A DNA stretch of 64,000 nt from Omphiscola glabra (taxonomy: Eukaryota; Mollusca; Gastropoda; Lymnaeidae): assembly GCA_964017045.1 (NCBI GenBank), contig OZ024796.1, positions 20,607,510 through 20,671,509 of the forward strand, in the 5' to 3' direction. Under the pieces are notes generated by a model. The model saw nothing but the letters and a program-made list of their open reading frames with translations. It searched no databases and was not told the origin of the DNA. A program made the translations under genes and the position numbers. The first letter of the stretch is position 1, and every line of letters begins with the position of its first letter. This document shows, in pieces, positions 23,401-35,600 of this stretch.

Positions 23401-24530
23401 TTAAAACGATGATTTGAAAATGCTTGTTTTAAGCTCATCTTCCTATTTATCTCTCGCCCAGATTGCCCTGATGGGATTAAAGAAGGCGTCTCCTATAAAC
23501 CAGATGGGTCTTGTAGAAACTGTACATGTTACAAGACTGGCAGGAAGTCGACAAGACTCACGGCCAGCTGTGAAGAGTAAGTTAGCATTTCAGGTGTAGA
23601 TTTGCAAGTTAACATCATAGCTGTATATTGCAAGGTAAAGAGAGTTAACAACATAGTTGTTTACTGCAAGGAAGCAAATTTAACAACATAGCTGTATATT
23701 GCAAGGAAACAAAGTTAATAACGTTGCTGTATATTACAAAGCGAATATGTTAACATCATAGCTATTAATGGCTACGTTACAATTGTATAGGAAAACTTCG
23801 GACTTGACTAATTAGTGAAAATAATACAAATCTTTGAAAATTTGAAATGAAGTTTCAATAAATATTTATTAGCTGAAGTCTAAATAAATGAGTGACAGGC
23901 AGTTCATGACGTCTTCAGATAAGTACATCGTAGATCATTATTGTTTCAATTTAGTATTCAAATAAGTATATGGTAGATAATTAATTGTTTCAATATAGTC
24001 TTCAGATAAGTACATGGTAGATAATTAATTGTTTCAATATAGTCTTCACATAAGTAAATAGTAGCTAATTATTGTTTCAATTTAGTCTTCAGATAAGGTA
24101 CTTATCTTTCCCAAATAATTTATCATATGAATACGTGGTGGGTATGTATTATTCGCATATAGTCTATTACTTAGAGGAAGAAAACTATAGTTACTTTAAC
24201 TGTTTATGGAGAAGGGAAACGAAAAGATGTGACAACTTCATTGGCGTCAATTTATGTAATCACTTTCATATCCGCTGTTCACCTTTTAACTCTCGTTAGT
24301 TCCGCCAGGTGTCTAAACACTCCAGATTTCTACGACTGTGTCAAACGTCAATTTCTCAACTCTCTATTTCCATCAGGTGCCCAACTTCTCCATACTATTT
24401 CGACAGCACCAAATGCTATTCACACTTCGACAACACGCTAACCTTTCCACTCTGCTGCGCACCCGTTGTTATATGCAGAGGTCAGGATGGCTTCGACGAG
24501 GCCCTGGTGAACAGTGGGGATCAAAAATGA
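20421..24530 (+). CDS. small secreted 10-cysteine VWC-like protein, paralog 2 (three exons: 20421..20493, 23462..23576, 24377..24530)
   Basis: Predicted protein of 113 residues. Signal peptide residues 1-24 (MNVSAGLGLLVLTLAG, then FAFVLVST). Mature part DCPDGIKEG, then GSCRNCTCYK, LTASCE, CPTSPYYFDSTKCYSHF, LCCAPVVIC and a hydrophilic tail ending SGDQK. Ten cysteines are spaced as in paralog 1 except 13 instead of 10 residues between Cys4 and Cys5. A sequon (NCT) lies in the CxxCxC region. Introns are phase 1 and phase 2, lengths 2968 and 800 bp, with GTGAGT and GTAAGT donors. Exon 1 has the same length as in paralog 1. Tandem duplication in the same orientation is the simplest origin. Secreted; role unknown. 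Confidence 0.85.
20560..20650. repeat. short dispersed repeat words in intron 1
   Basis: 'cggaaatttggtcgacagaa' type words occur three times with drift. Origin unknown. Confidence 0.5.
21546..21835. repeat. 'gatcatgtcatagatcatga' repeat, partly higher order
   Basis: A segment of about 130 bp (about 21556-21690) is itself repeated nearly exactly at 21690-21810. The units are palindrome-rich (atcatg/catgat). Confidence 0.9.
21836..22335. repeat. about 31-bp minisatellite, about 16 copies, two sub-families
   Basis: The first half uses 'gtgatgctggtctaattctg' units, the second 'gatgctggtatacttctgtc' units; both continue with 'atatacccca'. A gradual switch from one unit type to the other is visible. 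Confidence 0.92.
22780..22870 (-). mobile_element. second, more decayed copy of the Penelope-like block
   Basis: Shares the 'cttcagcgaacaa' and 'gcaacaaaacaa' words with 7345-7400. The hammerhead-like GAAA is mutated here. Confidence 0.4.
22985..23185. repeat. degenerate repeat around 'aaccctttgtt..agacaag'
   Basis: About six loosely related units of 30-40 bp. Confidence 0.7.
23462..23576 (+). CDS. VWC-like paralog 2, exon 2
   Basis: 115 nt between CTCGCCCAG and GA|GTAAGT, phase 1 in, phase 2 out. Encodes cysteines 1-5 including SCRNCTC. Confidence 0.86.
23595..23765. repeat. about 45-bp degenerate repeats
   Basis: 'gttaacaacatagctgtata' plus 'ttgcaaggaaacaaa' words, about 4 copies. Confidence 0.8.
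23905..24105. repeat. about 50-bp degenerate repeats
   Basis: 'cttcagataagtacatggta' plus 'gataattaattgtttcaata' words, 4 copies. Confidence 0.85.
24309..24341 (+). pseudogene. duplicate start of exon 3 with an intact acceptor (paralog 2)
   Basis: TTCCGCCAG|GTGTCTAAACACTCCAGATT then TCTACGAC resembles the true exon 3 start (CATCAG|GTGCCCAACTTCTCC... TTTCGAC) 68 bp downstream. The AG is intact. Splicing here would shift the frame of the real exon 3 and replace the cysteine-rich C-terminus with an unrelated tail of about 44 residues (CLNTPDFYDC start). Paralog 1 has the same kind of remnant. Confidence 0.6.
24377..24530 (+). CDS. VWC-like paralog 2, exon 3
   Basis: Acceptor CTATTTCCATCAG|G, stop TGA 24528-24530. 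Encodes CPTSPYYFDSTKCYSHF and LCCAPVVIC, matching paralog 1. Confidence 0.86.
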
Positions 24531-24592
24531 GAATGTTTTGAACCTTTGAGAAAAGTGGCTATTCTCTTATGGCTTTCTTTGATTGGATTTAA

Positions 24593-24598
24593 AATAAA
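24593..24598 (+). terminator. polyadenylation signal of paralog 2
   Basis: AATAAA 63 bp after the stop. Confidence 0.6.
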
Positions 24599-24645
24599 GA
24601 GATGTAGACGCGAAAATGAAAAATGTGTTTTTAAATTTTGTACGA

Positions 24646-24862
<217 letters not shown>

Positions 24863-25129
24863 ATCTAGCAATCCCTTCCATTCATCCACCTACTCTCTAC
24901 CCATCATTCCAGCCACATATATATCATCTATATTGATATATCCATCGATTCATTCATTCATCTATCCGTCCGTTAGTTTCTACGTCGGTCTGTTTGTCCG
25001 TCCATCTGTCAATCCATATGTCTGTCAGTCCTACTGTCTGTCGGTCCATCTGTCCGTCCGCTTGTCTGTCTGTCCGCGTGTCTCTATGTCATTTTCTGTG
25101 TATGTCTGTACATTACTACCCTACAGTTG

Positions 25130-25530
25130 TACAAGACATCAAAACCCAAACACCCCACTTAACAAAACATCACATTCCAAACATCGCACTATGCTGTTGT
25201 ACAAGACATAACACTCCAAACATCGCACTATGCTGTTGTACAAGACATTACATTTCAAACACCCCACTTTACAAGACATCATATTTCAAAAATTCCACTA
25301 TGCGTTTGTACAGGACATCACATTTGAAATATCGCACTGTGCTGTTGTACAAGACATCACATTTCAAACATCGCACTGTGTAGTTGTACAAGACATCACA
25401 TTTGAAATATCGCACTGTGCAGTTGTACAAGACATCACATTTGAAATATCGCACTGTGCTGTTGTACAAGACATCACATTTCAAACATCGCACTGTGCAG
25501 TTGTACAAGACGTCACATTCCACTATGCAG
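25130..25530. repeat. about 39-bp minisatellite, about 10 copies
   Basis: Unit is 'gttgtacaagacatcacatt' plus 'tcaaacatcgcactgtgct'. Confidence 0.93.
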
Positions 25531-25557
25531 TTACGCATGAGTTTTTACGAATCTATC

Positions 25558-26862
25558 TGTTGTCTAACTGCTGAGACCTGTGGTACAGATCATGTAAGTC
25601 TAACTGCTGAGACCTGTGGTACAGATCATGTAAGTCTAACTGCTGAGACCTGTGGTACAGATCATGTAAGTCTAACTGCTGAGACCTGTGGTACAGATCA
25701 TGTAAGTCTAACAGCTGAGACCTGTGGTATAGATCATGTAAGTCTAACTGCTGAGACCTGTGGTACAGAGTATGTAAGTCTAACTGCTGAGACCTGTGGT
25801 ACAGATCATGTAAGTCTAACTGCTGAGACCTGCGATACAGATCATGTAAGTCTAACTGCTGAGACCTGTGGTACAGATCATGTAAGTCTAACTGCTGAGA
25901 CCTGTGGTACAGATCATGTAAGTCTAACTGCTGAGACCTGTGGTACAGATCATGTAAGTCTAACTGCTGAGACCTGTGGTACAGAGTATGTAAGTCTAAC
26001 TGCTGAGACCTGTGGTACAGATCATGTAAGTCTAACTGCTGAGACCTGCGATACAGATCATGTAAGTCTAACTGCTGAGACCTGCGGTACAGATCATGTA
26101 AGTCTAACTGCTGAGACCTGTGGTACAGATCATGTAAGTCTAACTGCTGAGACCTGTGGTACAGATCATGTAAGTCTAACTGCTGAGACCTGTGGTACAG
26201 ATCATGTAAGTCTAACTGCTGAGACCTGTGGTACAGAGTATGTAAGTCTAACTGCTGAGACCTGTGGTACAGATCATGTAAGTCTAACTGCTGAGACCTG
26301 TGGTACAGATCATGTAAGTCTAACTGCTGAGACCTGTGGTACAGATCATGTAAGTCTAACTGCTGAGACCTGTGGTACAGATCATGTAAGTCTAACTGCT
26401 GAGACCTGTGGTACAGATCATGTAAGTCTAACTGCTGAGACCTGTAGTACAGAGCATGTAAGTCTAACTGCTGAGACCTGTGGTACAGATCATGTAAGTC
26501 TAACTGCTGAGACCTGTAGTACAGAGCATGTAAGTCTAACTGCTGAGACCTGTGGTACAGATCATGTAAGTCTAACTGCTGAGACCTGTGGTACAGATCA
26601 TGTAAGTCTAACTGCTGAGACCTGTGGTACAGAGTATGTAAGTCTAACTGCTGAGACCTGTGGTACAGATCATGCAAGTCTAACTGCTGAGACCTGTGGT
26701 ACAGAGTATGTAAGTCTAACTGCTGAGACCTGTGGTACAGATCATGTAAGTATAACTGCTGAGACCTGTGGTACAGAGTATGTAAGTCTAACTGCTGAGA
26801 CCTGTGGTACAGATCATGTAAGTATAACTGCTGAGACCTGTAGTACAGAGCATGTAAGTCTA
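25558..26862. repeat. 36-bp minisatellite, about 36 copies
   Basis: Unit is 'gtctaactgctgagacctgt' plus 'ggtacagatcatgtaa'. Variants (gagtatg, agtacagagc) recur in blocks, which indicates higher-order duplication. The period is a multiple of 3, so it is open for hundreds of codons on both strands. No start, splice or family signal supports coding. Confidence 0.97.
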
Positions 26863-27214
26863 ACCCAATCGATGCACATTACATCACATTGTTTGGTGTA
26901 AAGATAAATTACACCGCTTAATCTCCTTCGATTTCACAGCTCACATATTTATTGGTACAAGTCAGAGTAACGAAGGATTAGTGCCGCTACCTGAGATTAA
27001 CACCCTATACATAAATAGCTACCGCCTGTTGTAAACAAGAAGAAAATACGATAAATACACAAGATTATCAGATTATGGAATGCAAACTCGCCATTTAAAT
27101 GTACAATTGAAACTTTTGGAATGTATAATATTGATACGTCTTGGCGACTGTTCAAAGAATTTTTTTAATATCCTTGATGACTGTATGATGGTTTGTACTT
27201 CAGTTGTTGAACAC

Positions 27215-27300
27215 TTATATATTTGAATAAATAAATAGTTGAATACTTGAATAGTTGAATACTTGCATAATTGAATAGTTGAATAATTGAATAGTAACAT
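27215..27300. repeat. 'gttgaatacttgaata' short repeats
   Basis: About 10-bp words repeated 8 times. Confidence 0.8.
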
Positions 27301-27494
27301 ACTTAAATAAACTTTAACAGTTTCATTCTTAAAGTTTAAAAAACTCCATGAAGGCTTTGTAGCATGTAAAGTAGAATGTAACGTTTTGTAAGCTATGTAG
27401 TAATAAATCCTATTTTATACACAAATTGCTGAACTCCCTTAAGCCACATCAAGGTATAACACGTTAACAGTGCAACAAAATTAGTGTTATAGCT

Positions 27495-27835
27495 TCTGCA
27501 CCAGTGGTCACAGAGCTGCTTAACCAGTGGTCACATAGCTGTTATACCAGTGGTCACGTAGCTGTTATACCAGTGGTCACATAGCTGTTTTACCAGTGGT
27601 CACATAGCTGTTATAACAGTGGTAACATAGCTGTTATACCTGTTGTCACATAGCTGTTATACAAGTGGTCACATAGCTGTTATTATTGTTCGTCAGTCGG
27701 GAGTCAACTATGATCAGTTTAATCATCAGATTTGTGCTAGTTCTGTCTGTGGGTGCGCAATTAGGTGTGCAAAGAATCGAACATCATGGCGTTTCACTTT
27801 ACACATAGCTGTTATAGCAATGGTCACATAGCTGT
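27495..27835. repeat. 23-bp minisatellite with an interruption
   Basis: Unit 'agtggtcacatagctgttat' plus 'acc'. About 9 copies to 27690, then a single-copy insertion of about 120 bp, then one or two more copies at 27800-27835. Confidence 0.9.
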
Positions 27836-27945
27836 GCTGGGTGGCTGAGGGCTTTGAGCTAATCTCAAGTTGACGGTCTGGAGTTCAAACCCCAACAAAG
27901 CCCAATCAAGCAAAAACATCACAACACTAACCCTAACTTTAACCC
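27836..27945 (+). mobile_element. possible tRNA-derived SINE head
   Basis: An A-box-like GTGGCTGAGGG (27841) and a B-box-like GAGTTCAAACCCC (27881) lie about 40 bp apart, as in RNA polymerase III internal promoters. A short body and an (aaccctaa)/(TAA)n tail follow. Folding into a full tRNA cloverleaf was not shown. Confidence 0.35.
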
Positions 27946-28660
27946 TATAATAATAATAGTAATAATAATAGTAGTAATAGTAGTAATAGTAGTAATAGTA
28001 GTAAAAGAAATAAAAGTAATAATAGAAATACTAATACAAATAATACTAATACTAATACTAATAATACTAATAATAACACTACTAATACTAATCCTCTTTT
28101 ACTAATACTAATACTATTAATTTAAATAATAATAATAAACATACTAAAATTATTACTAATAGTAATACTATTAATAATAATTAAAGTAATAATAATAATA
28201 ATAATGATAACAATAATAATAAAAATAATAATAATAATAATACTAATACTACTAATTCTTATTGTAGTAATACTAATACTAATACTACTAATACAAATAA
28301 AACTAATAATACTAATACTAATACTAATAATACTAATACTAATACTAATGATATTAATAATAATAATAATAATAAAAGTAATAGTTATAAAAAAATAATT
28401 ATAATAATACTAGTATTAGTAATAATAATAGTAATAATAATAATTATAATAATAATATAAATAATAATAGTAATAATAATAAAATAATAATAATAATAAA
28501 AATAATTATATAAATAATAAAAATAGTAATAATAATAATAATAATAATATTAATAATTATAGCAATAATAACAATAATACCAATAATGATAATAATAATA
28601 ATAATAATAAAAGTAATAAAAAAATAAAAATGATAGTAATAATGATAGTAATTTATTTTC
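27945..28660. repeat. (TAA)n/(TAC)n-rich trinucleotide tract
   Basis: About 700 bp almost entirely of taa, tac and ata triplets with interruptions. It begins at the tail of the SINE-like sequence. Confidence 0.95.
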
Positions 28661-31645
28661 TTCAATATATGTATGTATTTTATTTATAAAAATGTATTTT
28701 CTTCAATATATGTATGTATTCTATTTTATAAATTTTATTTTCTTAAATATATGTATGTATTTTATTTTTTAAAATTTATTTTCTTCAATATATGTATGTA
28801 TTGTATTTTAAAAAAAATATTTTCTTCAATATATGTATTATATTTTATTTTTATGTATTTTCTTCAATTTTTTTATGTATTTTATTTTTAAAAATTTATT
28901 TTCTTCAATGTTTAAATGTATTTTATTTTTTTAAATTTATTTTCTTCAATATATGTATGTATTTTATTTCTTAAAATTTATTTTCTTCAATATATGTATG
29001 TATTTTATGTTTAAAAATTTCTTTTCTTCTATATATGTATGTATTTATTTCAAAAAAAATATTTTCTTCAATATATGTATGTATTTTATTTATAAAAATT
29101 TATTTTCTTCAATTTATGTATGTATTATATTTTTAAAAAATTGTTTTCTTCAATGTTTGAATGTATTTTATTTTTTAAATTTTATTTTTTTCAATATATT
29201 TATGTATTTTATTTCTTAAAATTTATTTTCTTTAATAAATATATGTATTATATTTTGTTTAAATTATTTTCTTCAATATATGCATGTATTATATTGCTTA
29301 AAATTTATTTACTTTAATATATGTATGTATTATATTTTTAAAAAATTATTTTCTTCAATATATGTATGTATTTTAGTTTTTAAATTATATTTTTTTCAAA
29401 ATATATGTTTTTTATTTTTTTAAATTTATTTTCTTCATTATATGTATGTATTTTATTATTTAAAATATATTTACTTTAATATATGTATGTATTATATTTT
29501 TAAAAAATTATTTTCTTCAATATATGTATGTATTTTAGTTTTTAAATTATATTTTTTTCAAAATATATGTTTTTTATTTTTTTAAATTTATTTTCTTCAT
29601 TATATGTATGTATTTTATTATTTAAAATTTATTTTCTTCAATATGTGTATGTATTTTTTAAAAATTTATTTACTTCAATATATGTATGTATTTTTTTTAA
29701 ATTAATTTTTTTCAATACATGTATGTATTTTATTTATAAAAATTTATTTTCTTCAATATATGTATGTATTTTATTGTTTAAAATATATTTTCTTTAATAT
29801 ATGTATGTATTATATTTTTTAAATTTTATTATCTTTAATATATGTATGTATTTTATTTTTTAAAATTTATTTTCTTCAATATATGTATGTATTTTATTAT
29901 TTTAAATTTATTTTCTTAAATATATGTATGTATTTTATATTTTTAAATTTATTTTCTTCAATATATATATGTATTTTATTTTTTAAATTTTATTTTCTTT
30001 AATATGTGTATGCATTTAATTTTTTAAAATTTATTTTCTTCAATATATATATGTATTTTATTTTTTTAAAATTTATTTTCTTCAATATATATGTATTTTA
30101 TTTTTTTAAATTTGTTTTCTTCAATATAGCTATGTGTTTTATTTTTTAAAATTTATCTTCTTTAATTTATGTATGTTTTTTATTTTTAAAAATTTATTTT
30201 CTTCATTATATGTATGTATTTATTTTGTAACATTTATTTTCTTCGATACATATATGTATTTTATATTTTTAAAATGTATCTTCTTCAATACATGTATGTA
30301 TTTTATTTATAAAAAAAATTATTTTCTTCAATATATTTATGTATTTTATTGTTTAAAAAATATTTTCTTCAATATATGTATGCATTTTATTTTTTTTAAA
30401 TTTATTTTCTTCAATATATGTATGTATTTTATTATTTAAAATTTATTTTCTTAAATACATGTATGTATTTTAATTTTTAAAAGTTTATTTTCTTCAATAT
30501 ATTTATGTATTTTATTGTTTACAATATATTTTCTTCCATATATGTAGCATTTTATTTTTTAAAATTTATTTTCTTCAATATATGTATGTATTTTATTTTT
30601 TTAAATTTATTCTCTTCAATATATGTATGTATTTTAATTTTTTTTAATTTATTTTCTTGAATATGTGTATGTATTTTATTTATAAAAATTTATTTTCTTC
30701 AAAATATGTATGTATTTTATTGTTTAAAATATATTTTCTTTAATATATGTATGTATTACATTTTTTAAATTTTATTATCTCCAATATATGTATGTATTTT
30801 ATTTTTTAAAATTTATTTTCTTCAATAAATGTATGTATTTTTTAAAATTTATTTTATTCAATATTTCTTTGTTTTTTTTTAAAAATTAATTTTCTTCAAT
30901 ACATGTATGTATTTTATATTTTTAAATTTATTTTCTTCAATATATTTATGTATTTCATTTTTTGAAATTTATTTTCTTTAATATATGTATGTATTTTATT
31001 TTTTAAAATTTATTTTCTTCAATATATGTATGTATTTTATTTTTTAAATTGTATTTTCTTCAATACATGTATGTATTTTATTTTTTAAAATTTATCTTCT
31101 TTAATATATGAATGTATTTTATTTTTTAACATTTATTTTCTTCAATATATGTATGTATTTTATTTTTAAAAATTTATTTTCTTCAAAATATTTTCCTCAT
31201 TATATGTATGTTTTTTTTTTAAATTATTTTTTTTCAATACCGGTATGTATTTAAATTTTTAAAATTTATTTATTTCAATATATGTATGTATTTTATTTTT
31301 TAAAATTTATTTTCTTTAATATATGTATCAATTTTATTTTTTTAAATTTATTTTCTCTAATTTATGTATTTTTTAAAAAAAATTAATTTTCTTCAATACA
31401 TTTATGTATTTAATTTTTAAAAAAAAAATTTTCTTCAATATATATATGTATTTTTTTCTAAAACTTATTTTCTTCAATATATATATGTATTTTATTTTTT
31501 AAAATTTATTTTTTTCAATATATGAATGTATTTTTTTTTAAATTTATTTTCTTCAATATATGTATGTATTTTTAAAAAAAATTTTTTCGTCCATATATGT
31601 TTGTATTTTATTTTTTAAATTTTATTTTCTTCAATATATGTTTTT
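28660..31645. repeat. 3-kb AT-rich satellite, about 40-bp unit, about 70 copies
   Basis: Unit is 'ttttattttttaaaatttat' plus 'tttcttcaatatatgtatgta'. Copies differ by small substitutions and A/T indels. Segments of about 180 bp recur nearly exactly (for example near 29320-29460 and 29480-29630). Low complexity, no gene. Confidence 0.95.
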
Positions 31646-32774
31646 AAACACTTCATTATACAACACCTTATTTTCTCTTTTGTTATTTGTAAATTTTAAG
31701 AAGTTTAAAAACAGGAAAGAAAAGTGGAAGCAAAATACTTTTAAATCCGATAAAGGTTTGGTAAATGTTATACCAATGTTTTTGAAAAAAGAAATTAATC
31801 AAACCCCTTATAAAATATATGAATGTACTAAAAATTGGACAAAACATGCATACAATTAACGCACTTAATAAAAATTCCAAACGCTTGCAAACCGTCATTT
31901 TTTCACGCTCATGACCAATATTAATATTACAAATACCCATCCGCTTTACACCACAAATTTATTTCACATATCAGAAAATTATTTTTAAAAATATTAAGCA
32001 AAAAAACGAAATTTCTTTTAAAAAGAATCTAGGGAATTTTATCTGGTAAAATCATATAATCATATTTCCTTTATCTTGTCATAAATTTAGCCCCTTTGTT
32101 GATTTTGATATTTTGTTGAAAATAAATACCCTGCACCTTAAATGTATTCCAATCACTACAGATACTATATTATATTAGCAGATGATTTTCTGATAACTTT
32201 TTTAGCAGTCCTTGCCAGCAACACGATTGTTTTCTGATAGCAATTTTTAAGATAAGCCAACGAAACTAAAGTGAAGAGAAACGATTTTTTACAGCTTATG
32301 TCACAAATGGGATGAACACAATTAAATACAGCAGTTGTCGTTATATGGTTGATGAATATGTACACAATAGATGCTGTAAGGTCAGGTACACAACAACAGT
32401 GCACAGATATCTAGAGGGAGGCTTTTGTACAAACATTGGTTAGGCAATACATCATGAAAAGATCATCCCCAGATATTGGACATGTTATGACACAAACATT
32501 TATAAAGAAATAAGACTAGAGCATTATTTAAGCAAACCATCACATACAAGTAAATTAATGGATGGAAGTACATATAAAGCGTCTTTAAACAATACACCCC
32601 CTTTGGTACATAGATAGATAAAAATATAAATAATTTTTTGCCATGCAATACATCGCCTTTAAGATCACAAAGGGATTAAAATATAACTTAGGTATTATTA
32701 GTAAAAAAATTACCTAAAGATTTTATATGGACGGTAATATAAATAAAGCATTGCTATTAAGTATATCATCTAGA
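31646..32774. other. intergenic; contains one copy of a dispersed repeat
   Basis: About 31815-32060 shares ordered words (gacaaaacatgc, taacgcactt, atttatttcaca, gaattttat) with 63215-63485, so both belong to an unidentified dispersed repeat. Otherwise no gene seen. Confidence 0.5.
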
Positions 32775-32778
32775 GATG

Positions 32779-32828
<50 letters not shown>
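32775..32828. repeat. (AT)n microsatellite
   Basis: Alternating AT run. Confidence 0.95.
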
Positions 32829-32833
<5 letters not shown>

Positions 32834-32929
32834 AACTAAGTCAACATTAGTAAATAATTTTTAAAAATATATAAAAATTAAAAAAAAAAAGATGGGATCA
32901 TGCTGCCGTGAGGCGTGTTTACCACCAAA

Positions 32930-34440
32930 TATATATATAATAAACTAGCTAATATACCAGGCGTTTCTTGGAATTGTATAAAAAAAATAACTTCTACATT
33001 TTTTAATCAACATTGAAATTAAGCGCCATGTAAACAAACAAAAAAATGGGATCCTGTTCCCAATGAATCCCAATCCCTTTTGAATTAAGATCCCGGTTGG
33101 ATAACGATCCCGTTGAAATACTGAACCAGGTTGGTACCTGATCCCGTTCGTATCCCGATGCCGTGGGGGTTCATATTCCGGTAAGACGCATTCCATAATT
33201 TTAAAATAATAAAGTTAAAATTTAAAAGTTGTCCCGGTTGAAACCCGATACCGATGGGATACCGATACTGATGGGTTTCCGCTTCCGTCGATATTCCGAC
33301 CACGGTATTTTTCCGATCCCAGTGGGATCCCGATTCCGGTGGGATACAGATCCCGGTGGGTCCCAATCCTAGTAGAATCCTTATCCCATTTTGAGCACTT
33401 TGGGATCCCGATAATTGTTGGTGCTCGATCCCGTCGGGTTCCCATTCCCCAGTGTAATGCCGATCCCGTTTGGATAATACTCCAGTTGTCATCCCGTTTC
33501 CCGATGGGATCCCGATCCCTGTGGAATATCGATACCGGTGGGATATTGATCTTTGTGGAATCCGATCCCAGTTAGATTATAATCCAGATGTGATCCCGTT
33601 TCCCGGTGGGATCCCGATACTGGTAGGATACAGATCCCGGTGGAATCCCAATCTCGAATGTATCATAATCCCAGTGTGATCCCGATAATGGTGGGATCCC
33701 GATCCAGTTGTTTTCCCGATCCCGGTGAGTTCACGAGTCTTGTAGGGTCCGTTTCCCGTTGTTATCCTGTTTCCTTGTAAGGGCTGATCCTAGTTGAATC
33801 CCGTTTTCAAGAAGTACCCAGATCCAATTAGGATCCCGTTCTCCAAGTGGAATCCTCTTCTTCGATGGATTCCGTTTGGCAATGGGATCCCTATTTGATC
33901 CCGTTACTCGATGATATCCCCTTACCAGTGGGTTCCAGTTTACTCGTTCCCCTTTAGGATCTTGTTTCTCGTTGGGACCATTTTCCCCAGTGGGCTTTTG
34001 TACCCGGTAGGATTACGAAAGGTATAATGAAAAAAAAAATTCATATGATAGAATAGAAATGAATAGGACTAAATTAACATTTCAATAAGCTTTTAGATCC
34101 CATTTTATACCACCGTAGAACAATGTAGAACTTTTTGAAACCTTCTAGATTGAAATTAAGATCCACCTCAAAACGAGTAAAAATGATTTTGTAAGTAACT
34201 ATTCTTCGAATACGAAAAATTTTATACAATTAAAGGCACCTATATATTTATAGTACATTTTATTTGAAAAAGGAGACCCAGCAGAGGTCCATTCCATAAT
34301 TGTAAAGAATATAGCTTTGCCTTGTAAAGAATTAGTTTTGCCTGAGATAGGGGGGCCGTAAACAGATCAGAAAAATAAATTATGGAGGTAGTATTTAAAA
34401 GTTGACCCATTAAAATCTATTTTAAAATATCATATATATG
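32930..34440. repeat. composite repeat, copy 1: ATCCCGAT-like minisatellite plus body
   Basis: From about 33050 to 34000 the sequence is built of degenerate 17-20-bp units such as 'ggtgggatcccgatcccggt'. A body follows with 'aataagcttttagatccca', 'ttctagatt' and 'gaattagttttgcctgagat'. The same order recurs in three more copies, so minisatellite and body form one unit. The start resembles 'actagctaatataccaggcg', a word also seen in front of copy 4. Confidence 0.75.
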
Positions 34441-35600
34441 GCTTCCCGTTATATTTTCCCTATATGATCCCGATCCCAGTGGTATCCCAATCCCAGTGTG
34501 ATGCTGATTCCAGTTGTATCCCGATGCCGGTGGATTCCCGATCCCAGGGGTATCCCGATCTCAGTAGCATCGAGTTTCCCGATAGGATTCCAATGGTATC
34601 CCGATGCATCATCCCACTTAGCGGTCGGATTCCGATCCTTCTGGATTCCGATTCCAAAGGGATACCGATCACGTCGGTACTCCGATCCAGGGGTTATCTT
34701 GATCCCAGTATGATCCCGATACCGGCGCGATTCCGATACCGTTGGTATTCTTGTTCCCGGTTGATAAAAATTTCCGATAGGATCCCAATCTCAGTAGGAT
34801 CCCATCTTGTTAGTATCCCGATTCCGTTAGTTAACCATTTCCCGGTGGCTACACTTCTCTGATTGGATCCCGTTTCCCGATAGGATCCTGATCCCGGTTT
34901 GATCCCATGACGCGATGGGATCGCGTTACCTGTTGCTTTCAATTAACTTTTGGATCTTGTTAACATTATAATAAGCTTTAAGATCCAATTATATATCCCC
35001 GTATAGCTATATATTAAACCTTCTGGAATATTCTAGATTAAATGTAATATCCTCCTCGAAAAGTATAAACAATATTTTTCTAAGTAATTATCTTTCGAAT
35101 AACAAAAATTCTACAACTAATTGCATTACTACAACTATAGTACATTTAAGTAGAAACAGGGGAACCAGTGGGGGCCCATTCCATAATTGTACCGAATTAG
35201 TTTGCCTGAGATGGAGGGTGCTATAAAAATCAGTCAGAACATGTAAAAATTTCTATCTAAAAATAATTTTTCGAAAACTAAAGATTATAACACTAAACGC
35301 ACAACTATAACTATAGTACATTTAAATTACAAGAAGGGCCCGATCAGGGGCTTATTCAATAACTCTACCGAATCAGTTATGCATGAGATTGGTGGGCGGG
35401 CGGGGGGGGGGGGAGCATAAAAATCAGTCAGATAAATTTATGGAGTTAAAATTTAAAATTTGTCCCATTGAAATCCATTTAATGGTGCCAAAAAATATAG
35501 CTTTTTTATAATTATCGAACATTCTTGAAAATTCTATATTGGATATTCTTAGTTTTAAATCCACCGTTATTTCAATACGGACAATGAAATGTATTGCTAC
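34441..35600. repeat. composite repeat, copy 2 (left part)
   Basis: ATCCC array 34441-34930, then body with 'ataagctttaagatcca' and 'gaattagtttgcctgagatgg'. The latter block is present twice (about 35190 and 35355), an internal duplication. Interrupted at about 35600 by a retrotransposon fragment; resumes at about 36547. Confidence 0.75.

Noticed and set aside
25384..26901. 505-codon frame with SLTAETCGTDHV repeats
   Set aside because: 36-bp repeat without stops, equally open on the other strand; no start context, signal peptide or splice structure.
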